A program made the position numbers and the translations under genes. From positions 1 to 64,000 of the forward strand of contig JAKSKF010000005.1 in NCBI GenBank assembly GCA_024401825.1: a stretch of DNA of 64,000 nt, given 5' to 3'. How positions within the stretch are numbered: position 1 is the first letter of the stretch; every line of letters begins with the position of its first letter. This DNA comes from Bacteroidales bacterium. Its GTDB lineage: Bacteria; Bacteroidota; Bacteroidia; Bacteroidales; UBA932. This document shows, in pieces, positions 53,990-62,363 of the stretch. The notes below the pieces were generated by a model. That model did no database searches. It was not told where the DNA came from and saw only the letters and a program-made list of their open reading frames with translations.

Positions 53990-56908
53990 ATGAAAAAACT
54001 TACATTCATTCTCGCAGCAGGTCTTGCCTTGTTCGCAACGTCCTGTATAAAAGAGGCCGAACTCCCCGAAGGAGGACCCGCCTCCTATAAGATTGCAGCG
54101 AGGAACGCAATCGACCTCGGTGAAATGATGCCGGGCAGGAGCACTACCATCAGTCTCTATGCCACGACAGAAAGCGACGGCGTACGTGAGCAGCTCACAG
54201 CCACTTTCAGGGCAGACCCCGACGCTGCCGTCCAGATTGAAGGAGAGGATATCGCTGTCCTTCCGTCCGACTGCTACTCATTCACCGTGAACGATGTCGT
54301 CATCGACAGATACAACAAGGATTCACGCACAGGTAAAATCAAGATTACCTACACTCCTAACCTCGAAGGCGGAAAGACTTATGTCCTTCCCCTCATAGTC
54401 GGAGAAGTGACCGGCTCCGCCAAGGCATCGGCAGACCCCACTCCCATCATCGTCAAGTTTTTCGCCGTTTCCGGCTCGCCCGACAAGCCTATCGGTTCCG
54501 GCACCAAGAACGACCCTTACAACATCTATGATGCCGCCGGCCTTATGGGTATGGAGGAAATGATAAAACATATCGGTGAGGATGCCATCAAGACACCCGA
54601 GGCCTACGCGGCCGCCACTCCCACCTACTTCAGGCTGGTGAACGACATCGATATGGCCGGCAAGGACTGGACGCCTATAAACTGCGGAAAGCCTTACGAC
54701 GAGAAGATTGACTTCGACGGCAACTACAAGACCATCAGCAACCTCAAGTACGAGGGAACCAACTACGGCGGAATGTTCGGCGTTCTCTGCGGCGAGGTCT
54801 ATAACCTCAACCTCATCGATGCCGAGATTACCACTAACAAATCCGCCTCCGGCCTGCTCTGCGGTTACTGCGGAACAGGTGACGTCATCACCGGCATCGT
54901 GCACGGGTGCAAGATTACCGGTGTGCTCACTGTCGACAACAACACCATCGGCGGTGTCGCAGGATGCTTGAGCGGTGGAGAAATCTATGAATGTGACGTC
55001 GATGCAAAGATTACCCAGATCGGCGACAACAGGTACTATTGCGGTGGAATCATCGGCTGCGGCAACAAGAAGGTCTGCAAGATTCACGACTGTATCACCA
55101 GGGGTGAAATAACAAGCGCCGGCAATCTTGAAGCCAGAACTTACAACAGAAACATTGCCGGTATCGCAGGTGCGTTCGATGAGAACAAGAATGCTGCGGC
55201 ATCGTTCACGATTGAAAACTGCATCAGCCTTGCAAGCATTCATTGCAATGCTGTGGCCGCGGGTATTGTAGGTCACCTCAACGCGAACAGTTGGGGAGAG
55301 GCCGATATGACTTATATCCACAACACCGTAAAGGGTTGCATCGCCTGGAACGAATCCATCACAATGGACAACAGCCGGTCCGTATCACTGAAACTCAGCA
55401 GAGACGACTACGCTATGGGCGGCGGTTGCATAATGGGATGGGGATGCCCTCAGAACACTCTCCAGAACTGCTGGAGAAAGCCCGGCATCAACTTCCTCGT
55501 AACCTGCCCCGACGACCCTGAGTCAGCGACTCACTTCAAGACGTTCGACCAGGAAGACGCAGGTATCGGCAATCCTCTGCAGGGAATAGACTGCAACTAC
55601 AGCGACCTCTGGTCTTCAATGTATCACGGAAAGGCAGCCGGCGCCACCGAAACCGCTTCACAGGTTGCGAAGCGCATCGGTTGGGATGAAGCCGTCTGGG
55701 ACCTCTCCAATAACATTCCTTCACTGAAGAATGTCAAGAGCGTTCCTTCCCAGGATGACCCCGAGAAGCCTACAGGCATGGGCACGAAGTCAGACCCTTA
55801 TATGATTTATACCATTGCCGACCTTATGGCAATCTCCGACAAGGCTATCTCTGTTAGTTTCAAGTCGCGCGAAGAATATCTTGCCGCCGATTACATGTAT
55901 TTCAAGCTCGGTAACGATATCGACCTCGGCGGCATTGCCTGGACTCCCATCGACCTCGGTATGGAGAAGGAAAAGGGCAAGAAGATTGACCTCAACGGTA
56001 ACGGAAAGACCATCAGCAACTTCACCGTCAGCGGTGGAGAGCAGGTGGGCTTCATCAAGGGCCTTGTGGGAGACGTTCACGACCTCAAGATTGAGGGAGC
56101 GACTGTCTCCACCACCGCAAAGAAAGCCGGTATCCTCGTAGGTCAGGCTTCAACGGGCGACAACATCTACACTTACATCTACCGCTGCTCAGTCAAGGGT
56201 AAGGTTGCTTGCGAGACGTCTTCAGACAGTAAGCAGGAACTCAGCCTCGGCGGTCTCGTTGGCCAGCAGTGCTACGGCGAGATTAACGAGTGCGCAGCAG
56301 ACGTCAACATCGAAGTTGGTTCTGTTACAAATGCTCACTATATCGGCGGTATTGTAGGCTCGCTGGGAAAGAAGGAACTCATCGTCAAGAACTGTATCTC
56401 AAAGGGCAATTATATCTCCTCAGAAGCTACCGCATATATGTTCGGCGGCATCATCGGATGCGCCCAGAATGTGGGTAACCAGATTGTGAACTGCATCAGT
56501 CTTGCAACAATCTCCTGCTCAGATATGGCCGGCGGTATCATCGCTGAACTGAACAAAAACTCAGACGGTGGCAGCGATAGGTCAAAAATCGATGACAATA
56601 CCAGCAAGGTCAACGGATGCATAGCCTGGAACGATGCCATCATCGCGACCGGCACGAAGTACGGTTCCGGCGCCATCATCGGTCTCGGCGGCGCAGGCGA
56701 GTTCAAGAACTGCTGGAAAAATCCCGGACTGAGCCAGTTCCCCGACAGTCCCGACACTGAAGCCGGTGTGGCAACCACAGTCGCTTCATACAACGGAAAG
56801 GCCGCGGGAGCCACCGAGACCGCTTCACAGGTTGCGAAGCGCATCGGTTGGGATGAAACCATCTGGGACCTCTCAGGTACTGTTCCCGTCCTGAAGAACA
56901 TCAAGTAA
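53990..56908 (+). CDS. Surface lipoprotein: DUF1735-like N-domain plus two GLUG-like repeat units
   Basis: A lipoprotein (Cys19 followed by IKEAELPEGG) from ATG 53990; the frame to 53966 starts with TTG. Residues ~25-165 resemble the DUF1735 (BT_3987-like) domain seen in SusE-type proteins. Two long similar units follow (about 170-590 and 600-972). Each opens with KPIGSGTKNDPYNIYDAAGL or a variant and contains FRLVNDIDMAGKDWTPI and DFDGNYKTISNL, then Gly-rich turns (GGMFGVLCGEVYNLNLIDAE). Each ends with YHGKAAGATETASQVAKRIG or a variant. This is a GLUG-like beta-helix repeat. By position after SusD it probably acts as a surface glycan-binding protein; no catalytic residues were recognised. 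Confidence 0.8.
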   Translation: MKKLTFILAAGLALFATSCIKEAELPEGGPASYKIAARNAIDLGEMMPGRSTTISLYATTESDGVREQLTATFRADPDAAVQIEGEDIAVLPSDCYSFTVNDVVIDRYNKDSRTGKIKITYTPNLEGGKTYVLPLIVGEVTGSAKASADPTPIIVKFFAVSGSPDKPIGSGTKNDPYNIYDAAGLMGMEEMIKHIGEDAIKTPEAYAAATPTYFRLVNDIDMAGKDWTPINCGKPYDEKIDFDGNYKTISNLKYEGTNYGGMFGVLCGEVYNLNLIDAEITTNKSASGLLCGYCGTGDVITGIVHGCKITGVLTVDNNTIGGVAGCLSGGEIYECDVDAKITQIGDNRYYCGGIIGCGNKKVCKIHDCITRGEITSAGNLEARTYNRNIAGIAGAFDENKNAAASFTIENCISLASIHCNAVAAGIVGHLNANSWGEADMTYIHNTVKGCIAWNESITMDNSRSVSLKLSRDDYAMGGGCIMGWGCPQNTLQNCWRKPGINFLVTCPDDPESATHFKTFDQEDAGIGNPLQGIDCNYSDLWSSMYHGKAAGATETASQVAKRIGWDEAVWDLSNNIPSLKNVKSVPSQDDPEKPTGMGTKSDPYMIYTIADLMAISDKAISVSFKSREEYLAADYMYFKLGNDIDLGGIAWTPIDLGMEKEKGKKIDLNGNGKTISNFTVSGGEQVGFIKGLVGDVHDLKIEGATVSTTAKKAGILVGQASTGDNIYTYIYRCSVKGKVACETSSDSKQELSLGGLVGQQCYGEINECAADVNIEVGSVTNAHYIGGIVGSLGKKELIVKNCISKGNYISSEATAYMFGGIIGCAQNVGNQIVNCISLATISCSDMAGGIIAELNKNSDGGSDRSKIDDNTSKVNGCIAWNDAIIATGTKYGSGAIIGLGGAGEFKNCWKNPGLSQFPDSPDTEAGVATTVASYNGKAAGATETASQVAKRIGWDETIWDLSGTVPVLKNIK

Positions 56909-56920
56909 TCCTGACCTTAA

Positions 56921-58576
56921 ATGAACAAGATTATGAAACGTATCTCATTAATATTCGCTGCCGTTGCAGCCATCGCCTTGACTTCCTGCACAAAGGAAGT
57001 CAAGGAAGACCTTACATCCTATTATAGGGTATATGCCGACACTCCCGAGATTCAGGGATTCGCCGAGGAGACCACACAGACAATCAGCGTGTATGCAAGG
57101 ACTGCGGATGCGGGCCTGAATGTTCCCCTCACCATAAAGTTTGCCGTTGACGAGTCTCTCCTGGACCTGTACAACGCGTCCAAGGACGAAAGTGAGAAGG
57201 CAAAAATCTTCCCTTCAAGCCTGATGACCTGGACAAACGACACGGGCAGCATCCGCGAGATGTACCGTATCTCAAGCAAGGCCACCATCAAGATAGAGCA
57301 CAATGCAGAGATTCTTGAGGGTGAGACCTGGTATGTGATTCCCGTTGTGATTTCCTCTATCGAAGGTTCTTCACTCGCGCACATCGCCGAGGACAACGTG
57401 AAGTTCATCCCCATCAAGACTGCGAAGGCGGGTGTCGGCAGCGGTACTGCCGACAAGCCTTACCTCATCAGGACTCCTGAGGATTTTTGCGCTGTCACGA
57501 GCATGACACTCCCCGCCGCATCAATCGACGCAGTTCCCACTTACTTCAAGCTTCTTGAAGACATCGATATGACCGGCGTGGACTGGAAGCCTGTCAACGA
57601 TGCCGGAGACTGCAACCTCAAGATTGACTTCAACGGAAACGGACACACCATCAGCAACATCCGCTACAGTGGAGCATCATCATATCCTTCCATCTTCGGC
57701 GTCGCTTTCGGTGAATTCTACGATTTGACCATCGACAATGCTTCAATAGCCACCGGCGGACCTGCGGCAGGAATATTCGCCGCAGAGGGATACTATGCAA
57801 AGATTCACGGCATCACTGTCACCAACTCTGTTCTGGACGGCACGAACTGCGGCAATACCGGTGTAGGCGGTCTCGTCGGAAAGATGACATACACTGAGAT
57901 ATATGCCTGCTCTGTTGACGCCGAGGTTTCTTCACCCAAGAACTACGTCGGAGGCATCTGCGGCTGGATGAAGAGCGAATCTTCCATCCACGACTGCATC
58001 ACCTCAGGTAAAGTCACCGGCATCGGCGGCGCACAGCGCTTCGCTGGTATTCTCGGTGGCAACATCGGCAAGGCCGGAATCGTTTCCAACTGTATCAGCA
58101 CCGCTGAAATCGAGACCGGAATCTGCGCTGCGGGCATAGTCGGCCATATGAACGAGGATGCTTCAAGCGCCAAATCGAAGCTTGGCAACCAGGTAATCGG
58201 ATGTATCGCCTGGAACCCCCGCGTAGTTGCAAACAAGTGCAGGGTAAACCAGTACAGTTCAGGCGGAGTCGTAGGTTACACCGCTCCCGACAACATCCTC
58301 AAGAACAACTGGCGTCGTACGGATATGGTCTTCACCCAGAATGTGGGAATGGATGACCCTCAATATCCTGTCAACTATACCGTTCTCGAGGACCAGGAAG
58401 ATGCGGACGAGGAACATCCTCTCGACGTTCCCGGCGACCACAGCACTTCACACGAGTTCTACTACCACGGCAAGGCTGCCGCGGCGGGTGAGACCGCTTC
58501 ACAGGTTGCCAGACGCATCGGTTGGGATGAAACCATCTGGGACCTTTCAGGTGACGTTCCCGCGCTGAAGAAGTAA
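56921..58576 (+). CDS. Surface lipoprotein: DUF1735-like N-domain plus one GLUG-like repeat unit
   Basis: A shorter relative of the preceding gene product: signal peptide with Cys23, a DUF1735-like domain (~30-165; YRVYADTPEIQGFAEETTQ, DNVKFIPIKTAKAG), and a single GLUG-like unit (YFKLLEDIDMTGVDWKPVND; DFNGNGHTISNIRY; FGVAFGEFYDLTIDNASI) closing with ETASQVARRIGWDETIWDLS. The repeat end is close at DNA level to those in the gene before, so the two probably arose by duplication. The start may be 56921 or 56933. It is the last gene of the pair-3 SusCD transcript, ahead of a strong terminator. It is likely a second surface binding protein, like SusF after SusE, by analogy only. Confidence 0.78.
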   Translation: MNKIMKRISLIFAAVAAIALTSCTKEVKEDLTSYYRVYADTPEIQGFAEETTQTISVYARTADAGLNVPLTIKFAVDESLLDLYNASKDESEKAKIFPSSLMTWTNDTGSIREMYRISSKATIKIEHNAEILEGETWYVIPVVISSIEGSSLAHIAEDNVKFIPIKTAKAGVGSGTADKPYLIRTPEDFCAVTSMTLPAASIDAVPTYFKLLEDIDMTGVDWKPVNDAGDCNLKIDFNGNGHTISNIRYSGASSYPSIFGVAFGEFYDLTIDNASIATGGPAAGIFAAEGYYAKIHGITVTNSVLDGTNCGNTGVGGLVGKMTYTEIYACSVDAEVSSPKNYVGGICGWMKSESSIHDCITSGKVTGIGGAQRFAGILGGNIGKAGIVSNCISTAEIETGICAAGIVGHMNEDASSAKSKLGNQVIGCIAWNPRVVANKCRVNQYSSGGVVGYTAPDNILKNNWRRTDMVFTQNVGMDDPQYPVNYTVLEDQEDADEEHPLDVPGDHSTSHEFYYHGKAAAAGETASQVARRIGWDETIWDLSGDVPALKK

Positions 58577-58595
58577 TCCACATATCCCTTTCAAT

Positions 58596-58626
58596 CGGCT
58601 GCCCGGGCCGGGCAGCCGGTTTTTTT
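58596..58626 (+). terminator. Rho-independent terminator after the pair-3 SusCD operon
   Basis: A GC-rich 10-bp stem (CGGCTGCCCG at 58596-58605 with CGGGCAGCCG at 58609-58618) and a 3-base loop are followed by seven T after one G. It lies 20 bases past the stop of the second GLUG-like lipoprotein gene. Confidence 0.92.
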
Positions 58627-58634
58627 GTATTTTT

Positions 58635-61157
58635 ATGAAACAATCCTTTCAGATGAAACACAAGTTCTTACGCAAATTGATGATTCTGGCGCTTGCAGGT
58701 CTCGCCTTTTCCTGCAAAACGGCAGAAGAACCGGCAAAACTGACCGTATCCCAGACCGAAATTTATTTCGCAAAGGAGGGCGGCAGCCAGAGACTTGCAT
58801 TCACTGCCAACAGGCAGTGGGTCGCCTCGGTTACCGAAGACTGGTGCAAGTTGAACCCCGCATCGGGAAACAGCGACGTGATGTCCACTATGATAAGCGT
58901 CGAGGCCAACACCGTCCCCTCCAAAAGGACAGCCACAGTCACAATCAAGGCCGGAGACCTGTCCAGGAACGTGACGATTACCCAAGGCGCCGCGTCAGGT
59001 CCTGACGATGACAAGGAGAACGGGACCAAGGACAAGCCATACCTCATCTCAACGGCGGAGGATATGGTTTCAATGAAGGAAAAATGCCGGGAGGTCTCCT
59101 CTGATTCATCGGAGCCCACCTATTTCAAGCTGACTGCCGACATAGATATGAAAGGCGTCACCTGGGAGCCCGTCAACAACAGGACGCCTTTCGCGCGCAA
59201 GATAGACTTCAACGGTAACGGCAAGACCATTTCAAATCTCAGGTGCACGTTCAAGCCGTACTCGTCACTTTTCGGCGTCCTCTTCGGAGAAGTCTATGAC
59301 CTCAAGATTGCCGACGCCCACATCGAAGGCGACACCGCCTGCGGCATTGTGGGAGGATACGCGGGTACGAGCGACACTTTCGAGCATAGCGCCAGGGTGA
59401 CCAACGTACACGTGTCCGGCAGCGTTGCGGCGACAACCGGCAGCGTGGACGGCGTAGGCGGAATGTTCGGCCGAATCTGCAACACTGAAATAAACCGCTG
59501 CTCCGCCAGGGCCAACGTGACGTCAATAGGAGGTCAGGTCGGCGGAATTGCCGGCTACACAGACAGCGGCGCAAACATCATCAGGGACTGCTACACCGAG
59601 GGCAAGATAGACTGTCCGACATCGTCCCAGCGCTGCGCAGGCATCGTGGGATGCATCAGGGGCACAAGGGCGGTTGTCGAGAACTGCATCAGTCTCTGCT
59701 CGGTAAGCACTAACTTTGCGGCCGCCGGAATCGTGGGCCACGCAAACGAGAACGCAAGCGGCATCAAGACACCGGGCGACATCATCAGGAACTGTCTTGC
59801 CTGGAACTCCAAGGTGATTGCCATCCAGGAACGCGCCGACCAGTACAGCAGCGGTGCCGTAGTCGGCTTCACCTCACCCAAGAACACCCTGTCCGGATGC
59901 TACAGGAAGCAGGATTTCTCGTTCAGCATCAACCCGGACCAGACCGACAGGAGCAAATATCCCCTGAATTTCATCTCCCTCTGCGACCAGAACGACGCTT
60001 CCGAGTCCTCCCCTCTCGCCGAGGGCATAGACTATGACGGCTCAAGCAAATTCATCGCTCCCTACCACGGCAAGGTGGCTCCCGCCGGAAAGACAGCATC
60101 GCAATTGGCCGGGGAACTCGGATGGAGTCCTGCAAACTGGAACTTGGGCGCCGCCGTGCCCGTCCTTGTCAACAGCGACATCAAGTGGACAGAGACCGGA
60201 GGCGGAGGCGACGACCCTTCTGAATATGTCATTCCGGGAGACGACATCCCCAATCACAAGGCTGTAACTCCTGAAGGAGTGAAGGGATGGGAGAAATACA
60301 CCGTGCGCGATGGCGTCACCTTCTGGAGCTTCGAAGGGTTCGATGAAGTCAGCGGCGCATACCAGTCCATACACGTTGCCGAAGTCGACCTCAACAAGGG
60401 TTACAAATTCAAATACGTCTATGATTCCAACAAGGACATAGCTTCCCACATCCTGAGCAAATATGACGCTATTGTCAGTATGAATGCGGGCTTCGGCGCT
60501 TCGCAGATATTCATCAAGGTGAACGGAACGGTCCACAAGAACATCACCCAGGACAAGAATGCCGAGACCGGTGTGATGAACTGGAGGAACGACGCCGGCA
60601 TCTGCACCAGTCCCGAGGGACGCGTGTTCATCGCTCCCGCCATCTTCAGCCAGGACGGTGACGGGCAGTCCGAATACGGCGCGATGGTTGCCGAGCAGCG
60701 CAGTTTCTATACCACCACGCTCAGGAATATGCCCAACATAATCTCCGGTTCTCCCCTTCTAATCGACGGATACAAGGACCTCGGAAGCACGTATGTTCCC
60801 GCTGGCGTGAATCCGCAGACTTACGCCAGCGACACCGAGCATCCCTGGTACCATCAGGGCGTCCGCCATCCCCGTACCGCCATCGGCATCACGGGAGACT
60901 ACCGCCTCATTATGTTCACCGTGGACGGACGTCTGACCAACTGCAGCGGATTCTCTGCAAAGGAACTCACCCGCTTCCTTATAAAGTACTTCGACCCGAA
61001 GTATGCGATGAACCTGGACGGCGGCGGTTCCACCACTCTCTGCGTGGCAGGTTACGGAGACCCTGAGACGCACGTCGTCAACTACCCTTGCGACAATAAA
61101 CGCAAAGACCACGCGGGAGAGCGCACCGTACAGACATTCTTCTACATAACAAAATGA
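58635..61157 (+). CDS. BACON-like / GLUG-like / phosphodiester glycosidase (NAGPA-type) lipoprotein
   Basis: Lipoprotein signal with Cys27 from ATG 58635; an in-frame ATG at 58653 gives an equally good signal. Residues ~35-118 are a BACON-like sandwich (FAKEGGSQRLAFTANRQWVA; NVTITQGA). Residues ~130-500 are a GLUG-like unit homologous to the two upstream lipoproteins (YFKLTADIDMKGVTWEPV; DFNGNGKTISNLRC; APYHGKVAPAGKTASQLAGE). Residues ~560-840 resemble the NAGPA/DUF2233 phosphodiester glycosidase domain: SMNAGFGASQIFIKVNG, RHPRTAIGITGDYRLIMF, VDGRLTNCSGFSAKELTRFL, AMNLDGGGSTTLCV. Family members cleave sugar-1-phosphodiesters, such as GlcNAc-alpha-1-P linked to another group. The stop overlaps the GDPD start by ATGA. 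Confidence 0.82.
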   Translation: MKQSFQMKHKFLRKLMILALAGLAFSCKTAEEPAKLTVSQTEIYFAKEGGSQRLAFTANRQWVASVTEDWCKLNPASGNSDVMSTMISVEANTVPSKRTATVTIKAGDLSRNVTITQGAASGPDDDKENGTKDKPYLISTAEDMVSMKEKCREVSSDSSEPTYFKLTADIDMKGVTWEPVNNRTPFARKIDFNGNGKTISNLRCTFKPYSSLFGVLFGEVYDLKIADAHIEGDTACGIVGGYAGTSDTFEHSARVTNVHVSGSVAATTGSVDGVGGMFGRICNTEINRCSARANVTSIGGQVGGIAGYTDSGANIIRDCYTEGKIDCPTSSQRCAGIVGCIRGTRAVVENCISLCSVSTNFAAAGIVGHANENASGIKTPGDIIRNCLAWNSKVIAIQERADQYSSGAVVGFTSPKNTLSGCYRKQDFSFSINPDQTDRSKYPLNFISLCDQNDASESSPLAEGIDYDGSSKFIAPYHGKVAPAGKTASQLAGELGWSPANWNLGAAVPVLVNSDIKWTETGGGGDDPSEYVIPGDDIPNHKAVTPEGVKGWEKYTVRDGVTFWSFEGFDEVSGAYQSIHVAEVDLNKGYKFKYVYDSNKDIASHILSKYDAIVSMNAGFGASQIFIKVNGTVHKNITQDKNAETGVMNWRNDAGICTSPEGRVFIAPAIFSQDGDGQSEYGAMVAEQRSFYTTTLRNMPNIISGSPLLIDGYKDLGSTYVPAGVNPQTYASDTEHPWYHQGVRHPRTAIGITGDYRLIMFTVDGRLTNCSGFSAKELTRFLIKYFDPKYAMNLDGGGSTTLCVAGYGDPETHVVNYPCDNKRKDHAGERTVQTFFYITK

Positions 61158-62341
61158 TATTCATTATGAGAAACCACAGAATTCTACAGGCCATCTTATT
61201 GTTTGCAGTCATATTGTCGGCAGGAAGCTGCAAGAAGAGCACCATAAGTCCCAAGCCTCCGAAGCCGGCTGACGACCCCCAGAAGGAGAATGTCACGTTC
61301 ACCTTCTCCGCAGCCGACTCGAAATACGCCTCCCTGAGGGAGACCGTTTCCGTTACGGCGGACAACCCCGGCAAGGCAGTGGTTACTGTCGATTGGGGAG
61401 ACGGCGCCAAGGATTCGGACAACGGCACCGCTTTCAGCCACAAATACACGGCTGCCGGAAAATACAAGGTCAAGGCGGGCGCGAACGGCGGCAATGAAGA
61501 GTGGGACGTAGAGATAAGTTCTCTGCTTGCCCTCGACGAGGCTGTCAAGGAACTGTACAAAACGCCGAAAAGGGTCTGGGTGATGACCCACCGGGCCCAT
61601 ACGACCGACCGCAGCGTTCCGGAAAATTCCATCGCGGCTGTCAGGGCCTCAATCCAGGCGGGCGCTGATGTCATAGAGACCGACACTCACCGCACGAAAG
61701 ACGGCAAGGTTGTCATATCTCACGACGAGAGCATAGACAACCATACAGACGGCAAAGGGAAAATTACCAATATGACACTTGAGGCCATTCAGCGCTATCA
61801 TCTCACCGACAGGGGCGGAAGCGTGACCCAGGAGGTGATGCCCACCCTGGAAGAATTCCTGATGGCGACGAGGGGAAAGATTTATGTGAACCTCGACTAT
61901 TCTCCGCGAACGGCTTCCACCAGGGAAGTGCTCGATGTAGTGGAGAAATTGGGAATGTTGCAGCAGGTTTTCCTGTACTGCAAGGACGCGTCTTTCGTGA
62001 AAGAAGTCTTCAGGAGCAATCCTGAAGCCAATGCTTATGTCAGGAGCGAGGATTACACCGCTCTTCTCGACGGCGGCAAACAGTATTTCCTCCAGGTAGG
62101 TTGGAATTCAGGCCAGACGAAGAGTTCGGAATGCGTCATCAGGTGCGGGACGGCATACAAGGCCGGCGTCCTCTGCTCGGTCAACCTGTTGCACGTCAAC
62201 CACGACTACATCCCGGAATACTCCATCGACGAAGGACAGTTGAACAGTCTGTTCAACCTGTATCCGGAATGTCAGATGATTAGTACGGACTGCCCTCAGG
62301 AAATGGTTGCAATCCTCAAGAGGAAAGGTTATAATCAATAA
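61154..62341 (+). CDS. Glycerophosphodiester phosphodiesterase (GDPD) lipoprotein
   Basis: A lipoprotein (Cys26 with the start at 61154; ATG 61166 also possible). Residues ~45-120 look like a PKD or Ig-like domain (VTVDWGDGAKDSDNGTAFSH). The GDPD TIM barrel shows VMTHRAHTTDRSVPENSIAA (His-Arg and Glu-Asn), GADVIETDTHRTKDGKVVIS then HDESIDNHTDG, TLEEFLMATRGKIYVNLDY and, near the end, YPECQMISTDCPQEMVAIL. GDPD enzymes hydrolyse glycerophosphodiesters, including those in teichoic acids or lipid headgroups. The coupling to the phosphodiester glycosidase by an ATGA overlap suggests a shared phosphate-containing substrate. Confidence 0.88.
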   Translation: MIFIMRNHRILQAILLFAVILSAGSCKKSTISPKPPKPADDPQKENVTFTFSAADSKYASLRETVSVTADNPGKAVVTVDWGDGAKDSDNGTAFSHKYTAAGKYKVKAGANGGNEEWDVEISSLLALDEAVKELYKTPKRVWVMTHRAHTTDRSVPENSIAAVRASIQAGADVIETDTHRTKDGKVVISHDESIDNHTDGKGKITNMTLEAIQRYHLTDRGGSVTQEVMPTLEEFLMATRGKIYVNLDYSPRTASTREVLDVVEKLGMLQQVFLYCKDASFVKEVFRSNPEANAYVRSEDYTALLDGGKQYFLQVGWNSGQTKSSECVIRCGTAYKAGVLCSVNLLHVNHDYIPEYSIDEGQLNSLFNLYPECQMISTDCPQEMVAILKRKGYNQ

Positions 62342-62363
62342 TGCCAAGACAATTCACACGAAT

